Below, piece by piece: positions 37,332-47,762 of a stretch of DNA of 64,000 nt. The position numbers and the translations under genes were made by a program. Below the pieces are notes generated by a model that saw only the letters and a list, made by a program, of their open reading frames with translations, was not told the origin of the DNA and searched no databases. The stretch is from Gordonia effusa NBRC 100432. GTDB taxonomy: Bacteria > Actinomycetota > Actinomycetes > Mycobacteriales > Mycobacteriaceae. How positions within the stretch are numbered: the first letter of the stretch is position 1; every line of letters starts with the position of its first letter. The stretch lies in the NCBI RefSeq assembly GCF_000241305.1, contig NZ_BAEH01000036.1, positions 94,646 to 158,645 on the forward strand. Reading direction: 5' to 3'.

Positions 37332-38207
37332 CTAGAAACCCTTTCCGCGAGTGAGCAATTCAAGAAGGTAGTCACCGTATCCCGACTTGCGCAACGGCTC
37401 GGCACGACGTGCGAGCTCGTCATCGTCGATGAGGCCGCGACGCCACGCGATCTCCTCCGGCACAGCGATTTTCAGCCCTTGACGCTGTTCGACGGTGCGA
37501 ACGAAGTTGCCGGCATCGAGGAGTGAATCGAAGGTGCCGGTGTCGAGCCACGCCGTGCCGCGCGGCAACACCGTGACCGCTAGATCGCCCCGCTCAAGGT
37601 AGTACCGGTTAATGTCGGTGATCTCGTATTCGCCACGCGCACTTGGGGTTAGGCCCCGCGCGACGTCGACGACATCGTTGTCGTAGAAATAGAGACCCGG
37701 GACCGCGAAATTCGACTTCGGTTGTGCGGGCTTCTCTTCCAGTGAGATCGCGGTGCCGTCGGCGTCGAAGTCGACGACGCCATATGCACTCGGATCGGCG
37801 ACCCAATAGGCGAAGATCGCACCACCGGTCAGTCCGTCGAAGCCCGACAGCCGGCTGCCCAACCCCGGCCCGTAGAAGATATTGTCGCCCAGCACCAGTG
37901 CGACCGAGTCGCCGCCGATGTGCTCGGCGCCGAGTACGAAGGCTTGAGCCAAACCATCGGGTGACGGCTGAGCGAGGTAGGAGAGGCTGATACCGAACTG
38001 CTCGCCGGTACCGAGTAGATGCTCGAAAGCGGGCCGGTCGGCGGGCGTGGTGATGATCAGAATGTCGGTGATACCAGCCAGCATCAACGTCGACAGCGGG
38101 TAGTAGATCATCGGCTTGTCGTAGACGGGGACGAGTTGCTTGCTCACGCCCAGGGTGATCGGATGCAGTCGACTGCCCGTACCACCAGCCAGAATGATTC
38201 CTCGCAT
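37332..38207 (-). CDS. rmlA: Glucose-1-phosphate thymidylyltransferase
   Basis: A 291-residue RmlA of standard length. [21 protein letters not shown] is the nucleotide-binding signature (G-x-G-x-R-L ... K-x-x-x-P), [24 protein letters not shown] and [14 protein letters not shown] are the active-site segments. It makes dTDP-glucose from glucose 1-phosphate and dTTP. It is divergent from rmlB (96 bases between starts) and followed by rmlC, so the three rhamnose genes share one regulatory spacer; the fourth enzyme, RmlD, is not in the window. Confidence 0.97.
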   Translation of the reverse strand: MRGIILAGGTGSRLHPITLGVSKQLVPVYDKPMIYYPLSTLMLAGITDILIITTPADRPAFEHLLGTGEQFGISLSYLAQPSPDGLAQAFVLGAEHIGGDSVALVLGDNIFYGPGLGSRLSGFDGLTGGAIFAYWVADPSAYGVVDFDADGTAISLEEKPAQPKSNFAVPGLYFYDNDVVDVARGLTPSARGEYEITDINRYYLERGDLAVTVLPRGTAWLDTGTFDSLLDAGNFVRTVEQRQGLKIAVPEEIAWRRGLIDDDELARRAEPLRKSGYGDYLLELLTRGKGF

Positions 38208-38272
38208 GCGATCACCCTAGCTTCTTCACAGGCCACGACCAGCCGCTGGGATGGCGCGGTTCGTACACTTGA

Positions 38273-39307
<1,035 letters not shown>

Positions 39308-39309
39308 TC

Positions 39310-40329
39310 ATGCGTGTACTGGTGAGTGGCGGAGCCGGCTATATCGGTTCACATACCGTCATCAAGCTGACCGACGCCGGGCACGACGTCATCGTCGTCG
39401 ACGACTTCTCCAATGCTAAGCCCACCGTCATGGCCCGCCTGGAAGGCCTTACCGGACAATCGATTCCGACGCACAGTTTCGATCTCGCCGACGCCGACAA
39501 GACCGAACACCTTTTCGCAAGTGAGCAGATCGATGCCGTCATCCACTTCGCGGGCTATAAGGCGGTCGGCGAGTCGGTGGCAAAGCCGCTGGACTACTAC
39601 GCGAATAACCTTGGCACCACCTTTGCCTTGCTACGCGCGATGGAACGACATTCGGTACGCAAACTGGTGTTCTCCTCATCGGCGACGGTGTACGGCGCCG
39701 AGCCGCGGTTGCCGATGACCGAAGACCTGCCGACGTCGGCGACAAATCCGTACGGCTGGACCAAGGTGATGATCGAGCAGGTGCTGGCCGACGTCGCGGC
39801 CAGCGACTCCGCTTGGCGCATAGCCGCATTGCGCTACTTCAATCCCGTCGGCGCACACCCAAGCGGGCTGATCGGCGAGGACCCCAGCGGAATACCCAAC
39901 AATCTGATGCCATTCGTGGCACAGGTCGCCGTGGGGCGCCGGGCGAAGTTGTCGATTTTCGGCGATGACTACGACACCCCAGACGGCACCGGGGTGCGCG
40001 ACTACATCCACGTGGACGACCTGGCCGCTGGCCACGTCGCCGCTCTGGACAGGATCGGTGCCGCCGACGAATCGATGTCGGTATGGAATCTCGGTACCGG
40101 ACAGGGAGTTTCGGTGCTGGAAGTGGTCCAGGCTTTCGAGCGAGCCAGCGGTCGGCCGATCCCGTACGAGATCGCGCCACGTCGTGCGGGCGACATCGCG
40201 GCATCGTATGCCGATCCGACCCGAGCCAATGATGAATTGGGCTGGCGCGCAACGAAGACGATCGACGACATGTGTGTCGACACCTGGCGTTGGCAGTCGG
40301 AGAATCCCACCGGATACCCGGACGCGTAG
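39310..40329 (+). CDS. galE: UDP-glucose 4-epimerase
   Basis: A 339-residue GalE. GGAGYIGSH binds NAD, SSSATVYG and NPYGWTKVMIEQ carry the Ser and the YxxxK pair, RYFNPVGAHPSGLIGEDP and RDYIHVDDLAAGH are the substrate-binding segments typical of true UDP-glucose/galactose epimerases. It makes UDP-galactose, the precursor of galactofuranose in arabinogalactan. It is co-transcribed with rmlB. The last base of its stop codon is also the first base of dispersed repeat copy B. Confidence 0.95.
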   Translation: MRVLVSGGAGYIGSHTVIKLTDAGHDVIVVDDFSNAKPTVMARLEGLTGQSIPTHSFDLADADKTEHLFASEQIDAVIHFAGYKAVGESVAKPLDYYANNLGTTFALLRAMERHSVRKLVFSSSATVYGAEPRLPMTEDLPTSATNPYGWTKVMIEQVLADVAASDSAWRIAALRYFNPVGAHPSGLIGEDPSGIPNNLMPFVAQVAVGRRAKLSIFGDDYDTPDGTGVRDYIHVDDLAAGHVAALDRIGAADESMSVWNLGTGQGVSVLEVVQAFERASGRPIPYEIAPRRAGDIAASYADPTRANDELGWRATKTIDDMCVDTWRWQSENPTGYPDA

Positions 40330-40447
40330 GGGATCTCGATACACCTCGTCGCTAACGCTCCTCGGCACTCGATCAGCGGGAATGGCCACCCCCGATGGTC
40401 GAGTGCCGACCGACGAGCCTGCGAGTCGGACGGTGTATCGAGACCCC
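40329..40447. repeat. Dispersed repeat copy B, 119-base imperfect palindrome
   Basis: Terminal arms GGGGATCTCGATACACC (40329-40345) and GGTGTATCGAGACCCC (40432-40447) are inverted copies with one extra base; inner arms TCGGCACTCGATCA (40362-40375) and TGGTCGAGTGCCGA (40396-40409) also pair. The left half is nearly identical to the left end of copy A at 32571. It lies between convergent galE and the Rv3635-type gene, where it can also act as a terminator hairpin. No transposase or target duplication is visible. Confidence 0.85.
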
Positions 40448-40453
40448 GCAAGA

Positions 40454-42523
40454 TCACCTAGGTACCAGCACCTCGTCGCTCACCCGGTAGACAGTCACAT
40501 TCCCCTTGCGGAAGACTGGCTTCAAACCCGGGGCACCCTTCGTTCGAACCGACAAGAACGGATCCCCTTGACGGCCGTGCTCGGGGTCGGGGACGCCATT
40601 CTGGAACCACCAGTAACTCGGCGGGCTGTCAATTACGTAGCGCACCTTCATATCTCGCACAATCGCATCGATCTTCGGATCGGCTCCGATTTGACCAACG
40701 CCCCAATACAGGTCACGTTGCCGCTGCGAAAAGTCGTTGGCCCGATAGAACGGGAACAGCGGCGTGAGGCCGGTCACCGGATAGATCCACCCGGTGCCCT
40801 GATCTAAGTTGTTGAGGATCAACGACTTACGTGCATCAGGTTGGTCGGCCAGCCAATGGTAGGCGGCCAGATCATTGGGGCCGATGAATTTGTCCCCGCG
40901 CTCCTTGGAAGCGAGCTGCGCATTCGCCGGGTACCGCAGAACTGCTCCGCCGGCGACCAGGACGAGAACTATGGCGAATACCGCCGGGACCGCGACGCGT
41001 GCGAATGGTTTGCGCCCCGTTTGCGCCGACGTTCGGGCAGCAAGTAGCTTCGCGACCCAATTCGTAACCACACCAACGGCAACCGCCGCCGCGGCAGCTG
41101 CGAATATCGCCGTGACGAAGGTCAGCCGGTGCCCCGAATTGTAGAAGTATCCACCCAGGGTTCCGAGGGGATCCGACAGTGGGCCAAGTGCGACAACTGA
41201 ATTCGCCGCCACCAGTACGAAGACCAACCACGCCGCGAGACCGCCCCAGCATCGCAGCCAGATCAGCACAAGAAGTCCGATCATGGACGCCAACACCAGA
41301 ATCCACACCGGCCCAAGCCGATTAAGCGGAATGGTGTAGTTGAATAGAGCCTGCTTCAGCGCTTCCACCAGCGTCGCGGATTCGTCGCGGAAGTCGAACC
41401 CAGAGAGTTCGTTATTTCCGGCGATCTTGATAGTGCCGTAGATGACCGGCGCCGAAAGCACTAGTGCACCAATACCGGTGGCCCCAAGGGTGCCGACGTC
41501 CGCTACACGGGCACGCCAGGCCGACCCCCCGCCCGACGTTGCGATCGGATGCCATAAAGCCTGGGTAACCCACCACAGTCCGACGATGACCACGACTACG
41601 ACCAGACCCGACGGATGGGTTGCGGTGACACCAGCTATCGCGACCGCGGCCGGCAGGATGCGTCGTCGGTCCCGCACCGCGGAAATCGTGAGCACGGCCG
41701 CGATCGGCGCCATCGAGACACCGACGGCATTTGGCACCGCGGTCAGTTCCAATTCGACATAGGGCAGCGACGGGAACAGGCCCGCGATCGCCGCTCCGAT
41801 TGCCGCGATCGTCGCCGATTCGGATGTAGAAAATCGGTGCCGGGCAAGCCAATACGCGAGAGTCGCGACCCCAAGGGGCACGGTGATCGCGAGCACGGCA
41901 GGCGAATACGTGTTGTATAGCTCGACCGGATTGGCTCCGGTAACCGGAAATATCAACGCTCCCAGCGCATGCCACGTGTTGGGATAGAAGTTGAATCCGT
42001 GCGTGTCGTAGTTCATCAACTCGCCCATGCGCAGCGAGGACCCGACCCCGGTCTCATGAATCCAGCGCAACGAGCTCGCGTGCCACAGCGAATCCCACAC
42101 CTGAGAGATGTTGTCGAGCCCCCCGAACGCCGTGTTGACAATGGGACGCACCGCCGTTGTCACAATGACCACTACACCAACGCCCATGCCGGCGATCAAT
42201 CGATAACAAGCATGGCGACTCAATGGCTCGTCGCCGGGTTCGGGAGCGGGGAGCAGTCGTCGACCTCGTCGCGAATAGAGGAAACGCGAGTATCCCCACG
42301 CCAGGACCAATGCGACGATCAGCGCGATACCGGCGGTAATGAGATTCCACTCAAACCCGACGGCCCCGTAAAAGACAGTGGCCAGGCTAACGATCAAGAA
42401 CGTCACCGGCGGCCCCGCCGCGACCGCAACCGGCCAGGTCACCCCCAGTCGACGTGTCACCAACGCCCCCGGCGCCACCAACAACACCGCGGTGACCAGG
42501 GCGACCCACGCGGTGAGCATCAT
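40454..42523 (-). CDS. Large polytopic membrane protein, Rv3635 / DUF6541 type
   Basis: A 689-residue protein with about 13 membrane helices (first AWVALVTAVLLVAPGALVTRRLG) and a 150-residue external C-terminal region (GGAVLRYPANAQLASKERGDKFIG ... YRVSDEVLVPR). The fold recalls GT-C glycosyltransferases, and the M. tuberculosis counterpart Rv3635 is next to galE1 there. It may transfer a sugar from a polyprenyl-phosphate donor, which the DPM-type enzyme upstream could supply; this is inferred. ATG 42523 (with ATG 42520 adjacent) is chosen because GGAGG lies ten bases upstream. Confidence 0.85.
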   Translation of the reverse strand: MMLTAWVALVTAVLLVAPGALVTRRLGVTWPVAVAAGPPVTFLIVSLATVFYGAVGFEWNLITAGIALIVALVLAWGYSRFLYSRRGRRLLPAPEPGDEPLSRHACYRLIAGMGVGVVVIVTTAVRPIVNTAFGGLDNISQVWDSLWHASSLRWIHETGVGSSLRMGELMNYDTHGFNFYPNTWHALGALIFPVTGANPVELYNTYSPAVLAITVPLGVATLAYWLARHRFSTSESATIAAIGAAIAGLFPSLPYVELELTAVPNAVGVSMAPIAAVLTISAVRDRRRILPAAVAIAGVTATHPSGLVVVVVIVGLWWVTQALWHPIATSGGGSAWRARVADVGTLGATGIGALVLSAPVIYGTIKIAGNNELSGFDFRDESATLVEALKQALFNYTIPLNRLGPVWILVLASMIGLLVLIWLRCWGGLAAWLVFVLVAANSVVALGPLSDPLGTLGGYFYNSGHRLTFVTAIFAAAAAAVAVGVVTNWVAKLLAARTSAQTGRKPFARVAVPAVFAIVLVLVAGGAVLRYPANAQLASKERGDKFIGPNDLAAYHWLADQPDARKSLILNNLDQGTGWIYPVTGLTPLFPFYRANDFSQRQRDLYWGVGQIGADPKIDAIVRDMKVRYVIDSPPSYWWFQNGVPDPEHGRQGDPFLSVRTKGAPGLKPVFRKGNVTVYRVSDEVLVPR

Positions 42524-42866
42524 CTTCGGTCTACCTCCAGGGATCCTTTGGTTATCGACTGTCGAGTCGATAACCTGCCGAAGTCTGAGATTACTGGGCG
42601 CAGACCACTCGACAGATTGTGGATCGTGAGTTCGACGGCCGAACGTTGTCTGAGCTGGCCTCAACCGCCTGATCGACGTCGAACGGTCGCCACGTCAGTC
42701 AGTCCGGAACGTTGACAAAGGGCTCGACCATCGACTTACGATTGCCTCACAGGCACAACCGCCGAACGTAATTCGTTCTGTCGGCCTGGGGGGCCGACGC
42801 ACTACCGAGTTCTACCTCTGGGGAAATGGCAGCTACGAGTGCGTCAACGATAGGGACAACCTAGAC
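42524..42866. other. Divergent spacer, Rv3635-type gene / methyltransferase gene
   Basis: The 343-base spacer holds the palindrome at 42550-42575 near the membrane-protein start. The right half contains GGCCTGGGGGGCCGACGC and an AGGGACAACC before the methyltransferase ATG. No small gene is evident. Confidence 0.4.
42550..42575. promoter_or_regulatory. Perfect 11-4-11 palindrome in the leader of the Rv3635-type gene
   Basis: GGTTATCGACT (42550-42560), loop GTCG, and its exact complement AGTCGATAACC (42565-42575) lie 27 bases upstream of the ATG at 42523. The GC content is modest for a terminator, so an operator or an mRNA leader hairpin is more likely. Confidence 0.55.
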
Positions 42867-43469
42867 ATGACTACACAAAGCAGATCATTTACCCCGGCCC
42901 TCACGAAAGTTTGGGATCTAGCCTCACGCGTCTATGACTTACCGGTCTTGCAGCGGCTCATCTACCGGCCTCCGCAAGACGAGGTGATCGCGGCGCTACG
43001 CGCGGACGGCAGTCGACGTATCGCCGATGTTGGTTGCGGCACAGGCATTCTCGCGGATCGCATCCAGACTGAGCTTCATCCTGAAGCGATGTACGGCATC
43101 GACCTGTCAACTGGGATGCTGGCCAAAGCCCGCGCTCGGTCGTCGGAGATAACGTGGCTCAACTCGCCTGCCGAGGACCTGCCACTCGACGATTCCAGCG
43201 TCGATGCGATCACCTCGACAACCGCTTTTCACCTATTCGATCGCGCCGCGGCACTCAACGATTTCCATCGCGCGCTCCGGCCAGGTGGCATCGTCGTGAT
43301 CGCAACCGTTCATCCGCCGATAACATTCAACGCGTTCAGTCCACGCCCATCGGCGATGCGAAAACTGGTGCTCGACGCCGGTTTCTCGCTCGTCACTCAA
43401 CACAAGATCAAACGGCCGCTGTACACCTGGCTGGTGCCTGACTACATCACAATCGGCCGCCGCGACTAG
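42867..43469 (+). CDS. Class I SAM-dependent methyltransferase
   Basis: A 200-residue methyltransferase of the UbiE/Methyltransf_11 type. IADVGCGTGILADRI is motif I for S-adenosylmethionine, EAMYGIDLSTGMLAKARAR motif II, DSSVDAITSTTAFHLF and RALRPGGIVVIATVHPP motifs III and post-III. The substrate cannot be told; the domain is short (no extra cap). It stands alone between divergent and convergent genes. Confidence 0.85.
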   Translation: MTTQSRSFTPALTKVWDLASRVYDLPVLQRLIYRPPQDEVIAALRADGSRRIADVGCGTGILADRIQTELHPEAMYGIDLSTGMLAKARARSSEITWLNSPAEDLPLDDSSVDAITSTTAFHLFDRAAALNDFHRALRPGGIVVIATVHPPITFNAFSPRPSAMRKLVLDAGFSLVTQHKIKRPLYTWLVPDYITIGRRD

Positions 43470-43513
43470 ACGCTGCGAACCGCTTCGGCATTGCTACCGT
43501 TCCGCGGTCGCCG

Positions 43514-44767
43514 TCACATCTCTTCGGTGACCGTGGGCGGGTAACGCCGATGGCCGAGCAGACAGATCACCAAGCAGACGACCGCGGCAACCGCGCCAAA
43601 CGCGAGCATGGCGGGATATGTCGGCGCCCATGATGTCTGGGCGAACCATGCCATTACCGCGGGGACTGCGAAACCGAGATATGTTCCGGAGTAGAAGACG
43701 GCAGTCAGACCAGCGAGATCGTCGGGTCCGGCGATGCGTTGTACTTCCAGAAGTCCGGCAATCATCGCCATTCCGTAGCCACATCCGAGAACCGCGGCGG
43801 AGACCAGCGCCAGCCACAGGGTGAGCGCGTGTGCGGCAGCCGCGGCCAGCACCATCCCGATCATCAGCACGACGAGCGCCACCACCGCCCCGCGAACACC
43901 AGTCGGATCATCGATGCGGCGACCCACCGATTGGATGCCGAAACCGGCGGTGAGGCCGACAACACAGCAGAGTGCGGCGAAGGCAATCGGGGCACCCGAG
44001 GTATGTGGCGTCATCACCGCGGGTATTACGGCATAGGCGACTGCACACGCGCCGAATACCCAGGGGGACACTAGAAGCACCACGGTCCAGAAACGGCCAT
44101 TGGTCACCGAGGGGATCCTGAGGCCGTCGACAAATCTGACATCGTCGCCTTTCCTCGGATGCCGAGTCTCGGGAACTCGTACCAGCAAGACCAGGGCGAC
44201 CACCGCCATTGCGACGTTGATCGCGTACGGCAGCACTGTCGGCCACGGTCCCCATTGAGCCAGGACCCCGGCCACACCCGCGCCGATACCGAAGCCAGCG
44301 GTCAAACTCATCGCGGCTCGACGGGCGCCGGTTCCCCCGGACGAGCCGTCGAGGTCGGACAATTCTTTGATCCACGTACCGCCGACAGCCATCGACAGTC
44401 CCAACGCGATACCGCTGAATACCCGGCCGGTGGCGAGCAACCCCGCCGAGTGAGCGCCGAGGGCAAGAATCAGCGAGCCCGCTGCCGCGGCGATCGGCGC
44501 TAGCACCATCAACTTCTTGCGACCGACGCGATCTGACAACGGTCCGGCGATCAACAGGCTCGGGATGATGCCCAAAACGTAGGTGAACAGCAGGGCATCG
44601 ACCACGACCGCGGACATATTCGACGTCTGGCGGTACATCACCAACAATGGAGTGAATTCGTTTCCGCCCCAAGCACTTGCGAATAGCGCCGCTGCCACCG
44701 CGGCCCAATAACCTCGGTAGCGGGTGGCCGCCATTTGGCCTGTTCGCGATTGTGCGTTGGCGATCAT
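43514..44767 (-). CDS. Major facilitator superfamily transporter
   Basis: A 417-residue MFS protein with 12 predicted helices; the conserved loop between helices 2 and 3 reads GPLSDRVGRKKLMVLAPIAAA. It resembles sugar- and metabolite-efflux members of cluster DHA1. It is encoded immediately after, and overlaps by four bases, a GntR-family regulator gene, so its expression is probably controlled by that regulator and its substrate may be the regulator's ligand. Confidence 0.88.
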   Translation of the reverse strand: MIANAQSRTGQMAATRYRGYWAAVAAALFASAWGGNEFTPLLVMYRQTSNMSAVVVDALLFTYVLGIIPSLLIAGPLSDRVGRKKLMVLAPIAAAAGSLILALGAHSAGLLATGRVFSGIALGLSMAVGGTWIKELSDLDGSSGGTGARRAAMSLTAGFGIGAGVAGVLAQWGPWPTVLPYAINVAMAVVALVLLVRVPETRHPRKGDDVRFVDGLRIPSVTNGRFWTVVLLVSPWVFGACAVAYAVIPAVMTPHTSGAPIAFAALCCVVGLTAGFGIQSVGRRIDDPTGVRGAVVALVVLMIGMVLAAAAAHALTLWLALVSAAVLGCGYGMAMIAGLLEVQRIAGPDDLAGLTAVFYSGTYLGFAVPAVMAWFAQTSWAPTYPAMLAFGAVAAVVCLVICLLGHRRYPPTVTEEM

Positions 44768-45420
44768 CGGATCGCCTGACCATATGTGGACGGCCCCTGA
44801 TGCACCGACGTCAGATGCGCGGCCAACGCGGCGTCGAAGGCCATAGGATCTCCCGATTCGATGGCGTCGATGAGTGCCGCGTGATCGTCGAAGATGCGGG
44901 CGACGACACCCGGATCGCGCTGGACACTCGCGGTCGTCATCCGCCGATGTCGTTCGCCGAGGCTGCTGAAGAACCCCGCGATCAGTTGATTGTCGCCAGC
45001 GGCGACGATGAGTTGATGGAACCGCGCGTCAATTCTCGAAAACGCCGCGATATCCGACGACTCGACGCCGCGATGGTCGGCCAAATTCGCGCGCAGCTCA
45101 TCGAGCACCACCGCGCGGACGGCCGGCCGGTCGACGATCTGGGCGACGGCGTGACCTTCCAAGAGAAGTCGCGCCCGCAGTACGTCGCCGGCCTCACGAT
45201 CGGTGACGGGCAGCACCAGCGCGCCACGTTTGGGGTAGAGCCGCATCCACCCCTCCGCCTCGAGCCGCAGGAACGCTTCGCGCACCGGGGTACGGCTGAC
45301 CGCGCAACGTCGGGCGACATCACCCTCGCTGATGAGGTCCCCACCGGGGATTTCGCTGGTCAGGATGAGTTCCTTGACAACCTCGTACACCCGAGTGGCC
45401 GCCGAAGGTTCATTACTCAT
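44764..45420 (-). CDS. GntR-family regulator, FCD (FadR) subfamily
   Basis: A 218-residue regulator. The winged helix (residues about 8-70) has ATRVYEVVKELILTSEIPGG, and GDVARRCAVSRTPVREAFLRLEAEGWM as recognition helix and wing. The C-terminal FCD domain is all-helical (ARLLLEGHAVAQIV, FSRIDARFHQLIVAAG, DDHAALIDAIESGD) with the Asp and three His that usually coordinate a metal. ATG 45420 is chosen as the family start; no ribosome site is visible and a leaderless transcript is possible. It is the first gene of a unit with the MFS gene. Confidence 0.9.
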   Translation of the reverse strand: MSNEPSAATRVYEVVKELILTSEIPGGDLISEGDVARRCAVSRTPVREAFLRLEAEGWMRLYPKRGALVLPVTDREAGDVLRARLLLEGHAVAQIVDRPAVRAVVLDELRANLADHRGVESSDIAAFSRIDARFHQLIVAAGDNQLIAGFFSSLGERHRRMTTASVQRDPGVVARIFDDHAALIDAIESGDPMAFDAALAAHLTSVHQGPSTYGQAIR

Positions 45421-45696
45421 GACTACGACTGTAGGCATATGCGCAACATAGATACAAGTTGCATCCTTGCTTGTTGCCTAGGAAATGCGAGGGTGGCAGA
45501 CTTTTAATGTTCTCGCCCCGCGCCGACGTTTGCGAACCGAATCCAGGCGACCGCGAGAAGGACGCTATGTGAGTGACGCACCAACCACGTGCGGCTCGTC
45601 GGCGACCGCTTTCTTGTAGCGCAACGACGCGCCTGCCAATCGCGCCTGTCACACTCGTGGCATTGATCCGCGACCCGTCTGTACTAAGGAGTGACC
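45421..45696. other. Divergent spacer, GntR regulator / malic enzyme
   Basis: This 276-base spacer contains AAGTTGCATCCTTGCTTGTTGC close to the GntR gene (45457-45478, split into shorter AT-richer pieces), a possible half-site area for an FCD regulator, and AAGGAG at 45686-45691 serving malic enzyme. No gene is seen in it. Confidence 0.3.
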
Positions 45697-46899
45697 GTGA
45701 CCAGCACGGCGAATGATCCCAGCACGCAGCCTGCCGAGACACCGTTACCCATTACCGACGAAGAGGTGTTCAACGCGCACGTCGGCGGCAAACTGTCAGT
45801 GGAGCTGCGTGCGCCGATCGACACTCAACGCGATCTGTCTATCGCCTACACCCCCGGCGTTGCTCAGGTCTCACGCGCCATCGCGGCCGAGACCGAACTC
45901 GTCAACAAGTACACCTGGACCGATCGCCTGGTCGCTGTCGTCAGTGATGGTTCAGCTGTTCTGGGGCTCGGTGACATCGGCCCCCGCGCCTCGCTGCCGG
46001 TCATGGAAGGCAAAGCGGCACTGTTCCGTTCGTTCGCCGGCCTTAACTCGATCCCGCTGGTACTCGACACGCAAGATCCCGACGAAATCGTCGAGACGCT
46101 GATCCGATTGCGCCCTAGTTTCGGCGCGGTCAACCTCGAAGACATCTCGGCACCACGATGTTTCGAGATCGAGCAGCGTGTTATCGAAGCGCTCGATTGC
46201 CCGGTCATGCACGACGACCAGCACGGCACCGCGATCGTCGTACTCGCCGCGCTCAAGGGTGCCGTACGGGTACTCGGCCGCGAACTCGCCGGGCTGAAGG
46301 TCGTCATCTCGGGCGCTGGCGCGGCCGGCGTCGCGTGTACCAACATCCTGCTCGCCTCCGGCATCGACGACGTCGTCGTGCTGGACTCGCGGGGCATCGT
46401 CAGCGCCGACCGCACCGATCTGACTCCCGTGAAAACCGATCTTGCCGCTCGCACCAACCCGCGTGGCCTTTCCGGGTCCGCCGCAGACGCTCTCAACGGA
46501 GCTGACGTTTTCCTCGGCGTCTCCGCCGGCCTCATCGCCGAAGAGCTGATCGCCTCGATGAGCGAGGACTCCATTGTGTTCGCACTGAGCAATCCCGATC
46601 CGGAAATCCACCCGACGGTCGCAGCCAAGTACGCCGCCGTGGTGGCCACCGGACGCAGCGACTTCCCGAACCAGATCAACAACGTGCTGGCGTTCCCCGG
46701 CGTCTTCGCCGGAGCACTCGACGCCGGCGCACGTCGGATTACCGAAAACATGAAAATCGCCGCGGCCGAAGCGATCCTGTCGGTTGTCGCGGACGACCTC
46801 GCACGCGACAAGATCGTGCCGAGCCCGCTCGATCCCCGTGTGGCGCCGGCGGTTTCGGCCGCCGTCGCCGATGCCGCGCGCGCCGACGGCGTGGTGTAG
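45697..46899 (+). CDS. Malic enzyme, NAD-dependent type
   Basis: A 400-residue malic enzyme of the short bacterial class. SIAYTPGVAQVSRAI, VSDGSAVLGLGDIGPRASLPVM, MEGKAALFRSFAGLNSIPLVLDT (malate site Lys), DDQHGTAIVVLAAL and VVISGAGAAGVACTNIL (dinucleotide site) are in the proper order. GADVFLGVSAG and FALSNPDPEIHP end the catalytic part. It decarboxylates malate to pyruvate. GTG 45697 is chosen over GTG 45691, because AAGGAG sits five bases before it. A strong terminator follows. Confidence 0.93.
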   Translation: MTSTANDPSTQPAETPLPITDEEVFNAHVGGKLSVELRAPIDTQRDLSIAYTPGVAQVSRAIAAETELVNKYTWTDRLVAVVSDGSAVLGLGDIGPRASLPVMEGKAALFRSFAGLNSIPLVLDTQDPDEIVETLIRLRPSFGAVNLEDISAPRCFEIEQRVIEALDCPVMHDDQHGTAIVVLAALKGAVRVLGRELAGLKVVISGAGAAGVACTNILLASGIDDVVVLDSRGIVSADRTDLTPVKTDLAARTNPRGLSGSAADALNGADVFLGVSAGLIAEELIASMSEDSIVFALSNPDPEIHPTVAAKYAAVVATGRSDFPNQINNVLAFPGVFAGALDAGARRITENMKIAAAEAILSVVADDLARDKIVPSPLDPRVAPAVSAAVADAARADGVV

Positions 46900-46911
46900 T
46901 CACTTCAAAAT

Positions 46912-46950
46912 AAAGGCGCCGCCCGCTCGGGTGGCGCCTTTGTTGTTGTG
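46912..46950 (+). terminator. Rho-independent terminator of the malic enzyme gene
   Basis: AAAGGCGCCGCCC (46912-46924) pairs with GGGTGGCGCCTTT (46929-46941) around loop GCTC, followed by TTGTTGTTGT. It starts 13 bases after the stop codon. Confidence 0.9.
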
Positions 46951-46957
46951 TCAGTTA

Positions 46958-47269
46958 TTACGCCGGCTCGACGTCGAGTTCGGTTGCGATTGCCGAGATT
47001 TGGCCTGCCAACTCCACGTCGAGGGCCGTGAGCGTGCCGACGCTATGCGTCGATAACTCGAAATGGATTGTGGCATAACGCAAGTCGATGTCCGGGTGGT
47101 GATTGAGTTCTTCCGCGGCGTCGATGACCCGCGCGACGAATTTTCCACCGGTGACCATGTTGCGGGTCAGGTAGTCGGCGTGCACCGCATTGCCGACGAT
47201 GCGCCAGGGCACCGCGATGACTCGCTCGACTTCCGCGGGGTCGATTGGGGTCGGGTTGGTGGCAGCCAT
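46958..47269 (-). CDS. Pterin-4a-carbinolamine dehydratase
   Basis: A 103-residue PCD/DCoH-family protein. FVARVIDAAEELNHHPDIDLRYATIHFELSTH contains the N-H-H-P active-site motif and the later His of the S-T-H segment, and GTLTALDVELAGQI matches the family C-terminus. It dehydrates 4a-hydroxytetrahydropterins. ATG 47269 is chosen with GGAAG upstream. No aromatic hydroxylase gene is nearby, as is common for this family in actinobacteria. Confidence 0.9.
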   Translation of the reverse strand: MAATNPTPIDPAEVERVIAVPWRIVGNAVHADYLTRNMVTGGKFVARVIDAAEELNHHPDIDLRYATIHFELSTHSVGTLTALDVELAGQISAIATELDVEPA

Positions 47270-47364
47270 GTCTTCCACGATACGAGCATCCTGAGCCTTC
47301 GCACCCGGTTTGAGATTCCGGGTCCACGCTCGCTAGACTCGTGAGCGCTGTCGCGAGGCAGCGC

Positions 47365-47437
47365 GCCGCCTTAGCTCAGTCGGTAGAGCGATTCACTCGT
47401 AATGAATAGGTCAGGAGTTCGATTCTCCTAGGCGGCT
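47365..47437 (+). tRNA. tRNA-Thr, anticodon CGT
   Basis: A 73-base cloverleaf: acceptor GCCGCCT/AGGCGGC, D-arm GCTC...GAGC, anticodon stem ATTCA/TGAAT with loop CTCGTAA, T-arm AGGAG TTCGATT CTCCT. The anticodon CGT (47398-47400) reads ACG threonine codons. CCA is not encoded. Confidence 0.97.
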
Positions 47438-47531
47438 CCGCGAAGAACAATCTCGCAGCAAGATTGTGCGACACGCCGGTCAATCGCACTATGTCTGCAG
47501 TAGCATCGCCGCGTGACGACCTGGGGGCCGC

Positions 47532-47762
47532 ATGGGCGATAGATGGCCAGCATTGCGGGCATCCGACTTGGTCCGGATCATCGAACGACATTGCGGTCCC
47601 CCAACTCGACAACGCGGCTCGCATCGCCGCTACAAGGGCAAGGACGCCGAGTTCACCTTCGCTTATCATGACAATGTTGAAGTCAGCGGGAACATCGTCC
47701 GGCGTGTCTTGGTAAGTGACGTTGGGATGTCTGCGCAGGACGCACGGAGAGAGGTGAGTTGA
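47532..47762 (+). CDS. HicA-like toxin (mRNA interferase fold)
   Basis: A 76-residue protein with the HicA double-stranded RNA-binding-like pattern: ASDLVRIIERH (first helix), RQRGSHRRYKGKD with the catalytic His31 in G-S-H, then FTFAYHDNVEVSGNIVRRVL and a final helix VSDVGMSAQDARREV. HicA proteins cleave mRNA. The central strand is less typical than usual (F-A-Y-H in place of V-P-x-H). It starts 94 bases after tRNA-Thr and its TGA overlaps the ATG of the HicB-like gene (TGATG), the usual toxin-antitoxin coupling. Confidence 0.72.
   Translation: MGDRWPALRASDLVRIIERHCGPPTRQRGSHRRYKGKDAEFTFAYHDNVEVSGNIVRRVLVSDVGMSAQDARREVS

Noticed and set aside
40329..40447. Palindromic repeat as an insertion sequence
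   Set aside because: It is 119 bases long with no coding capacity or visible target duplication; it is called a dispersed repeat instead.
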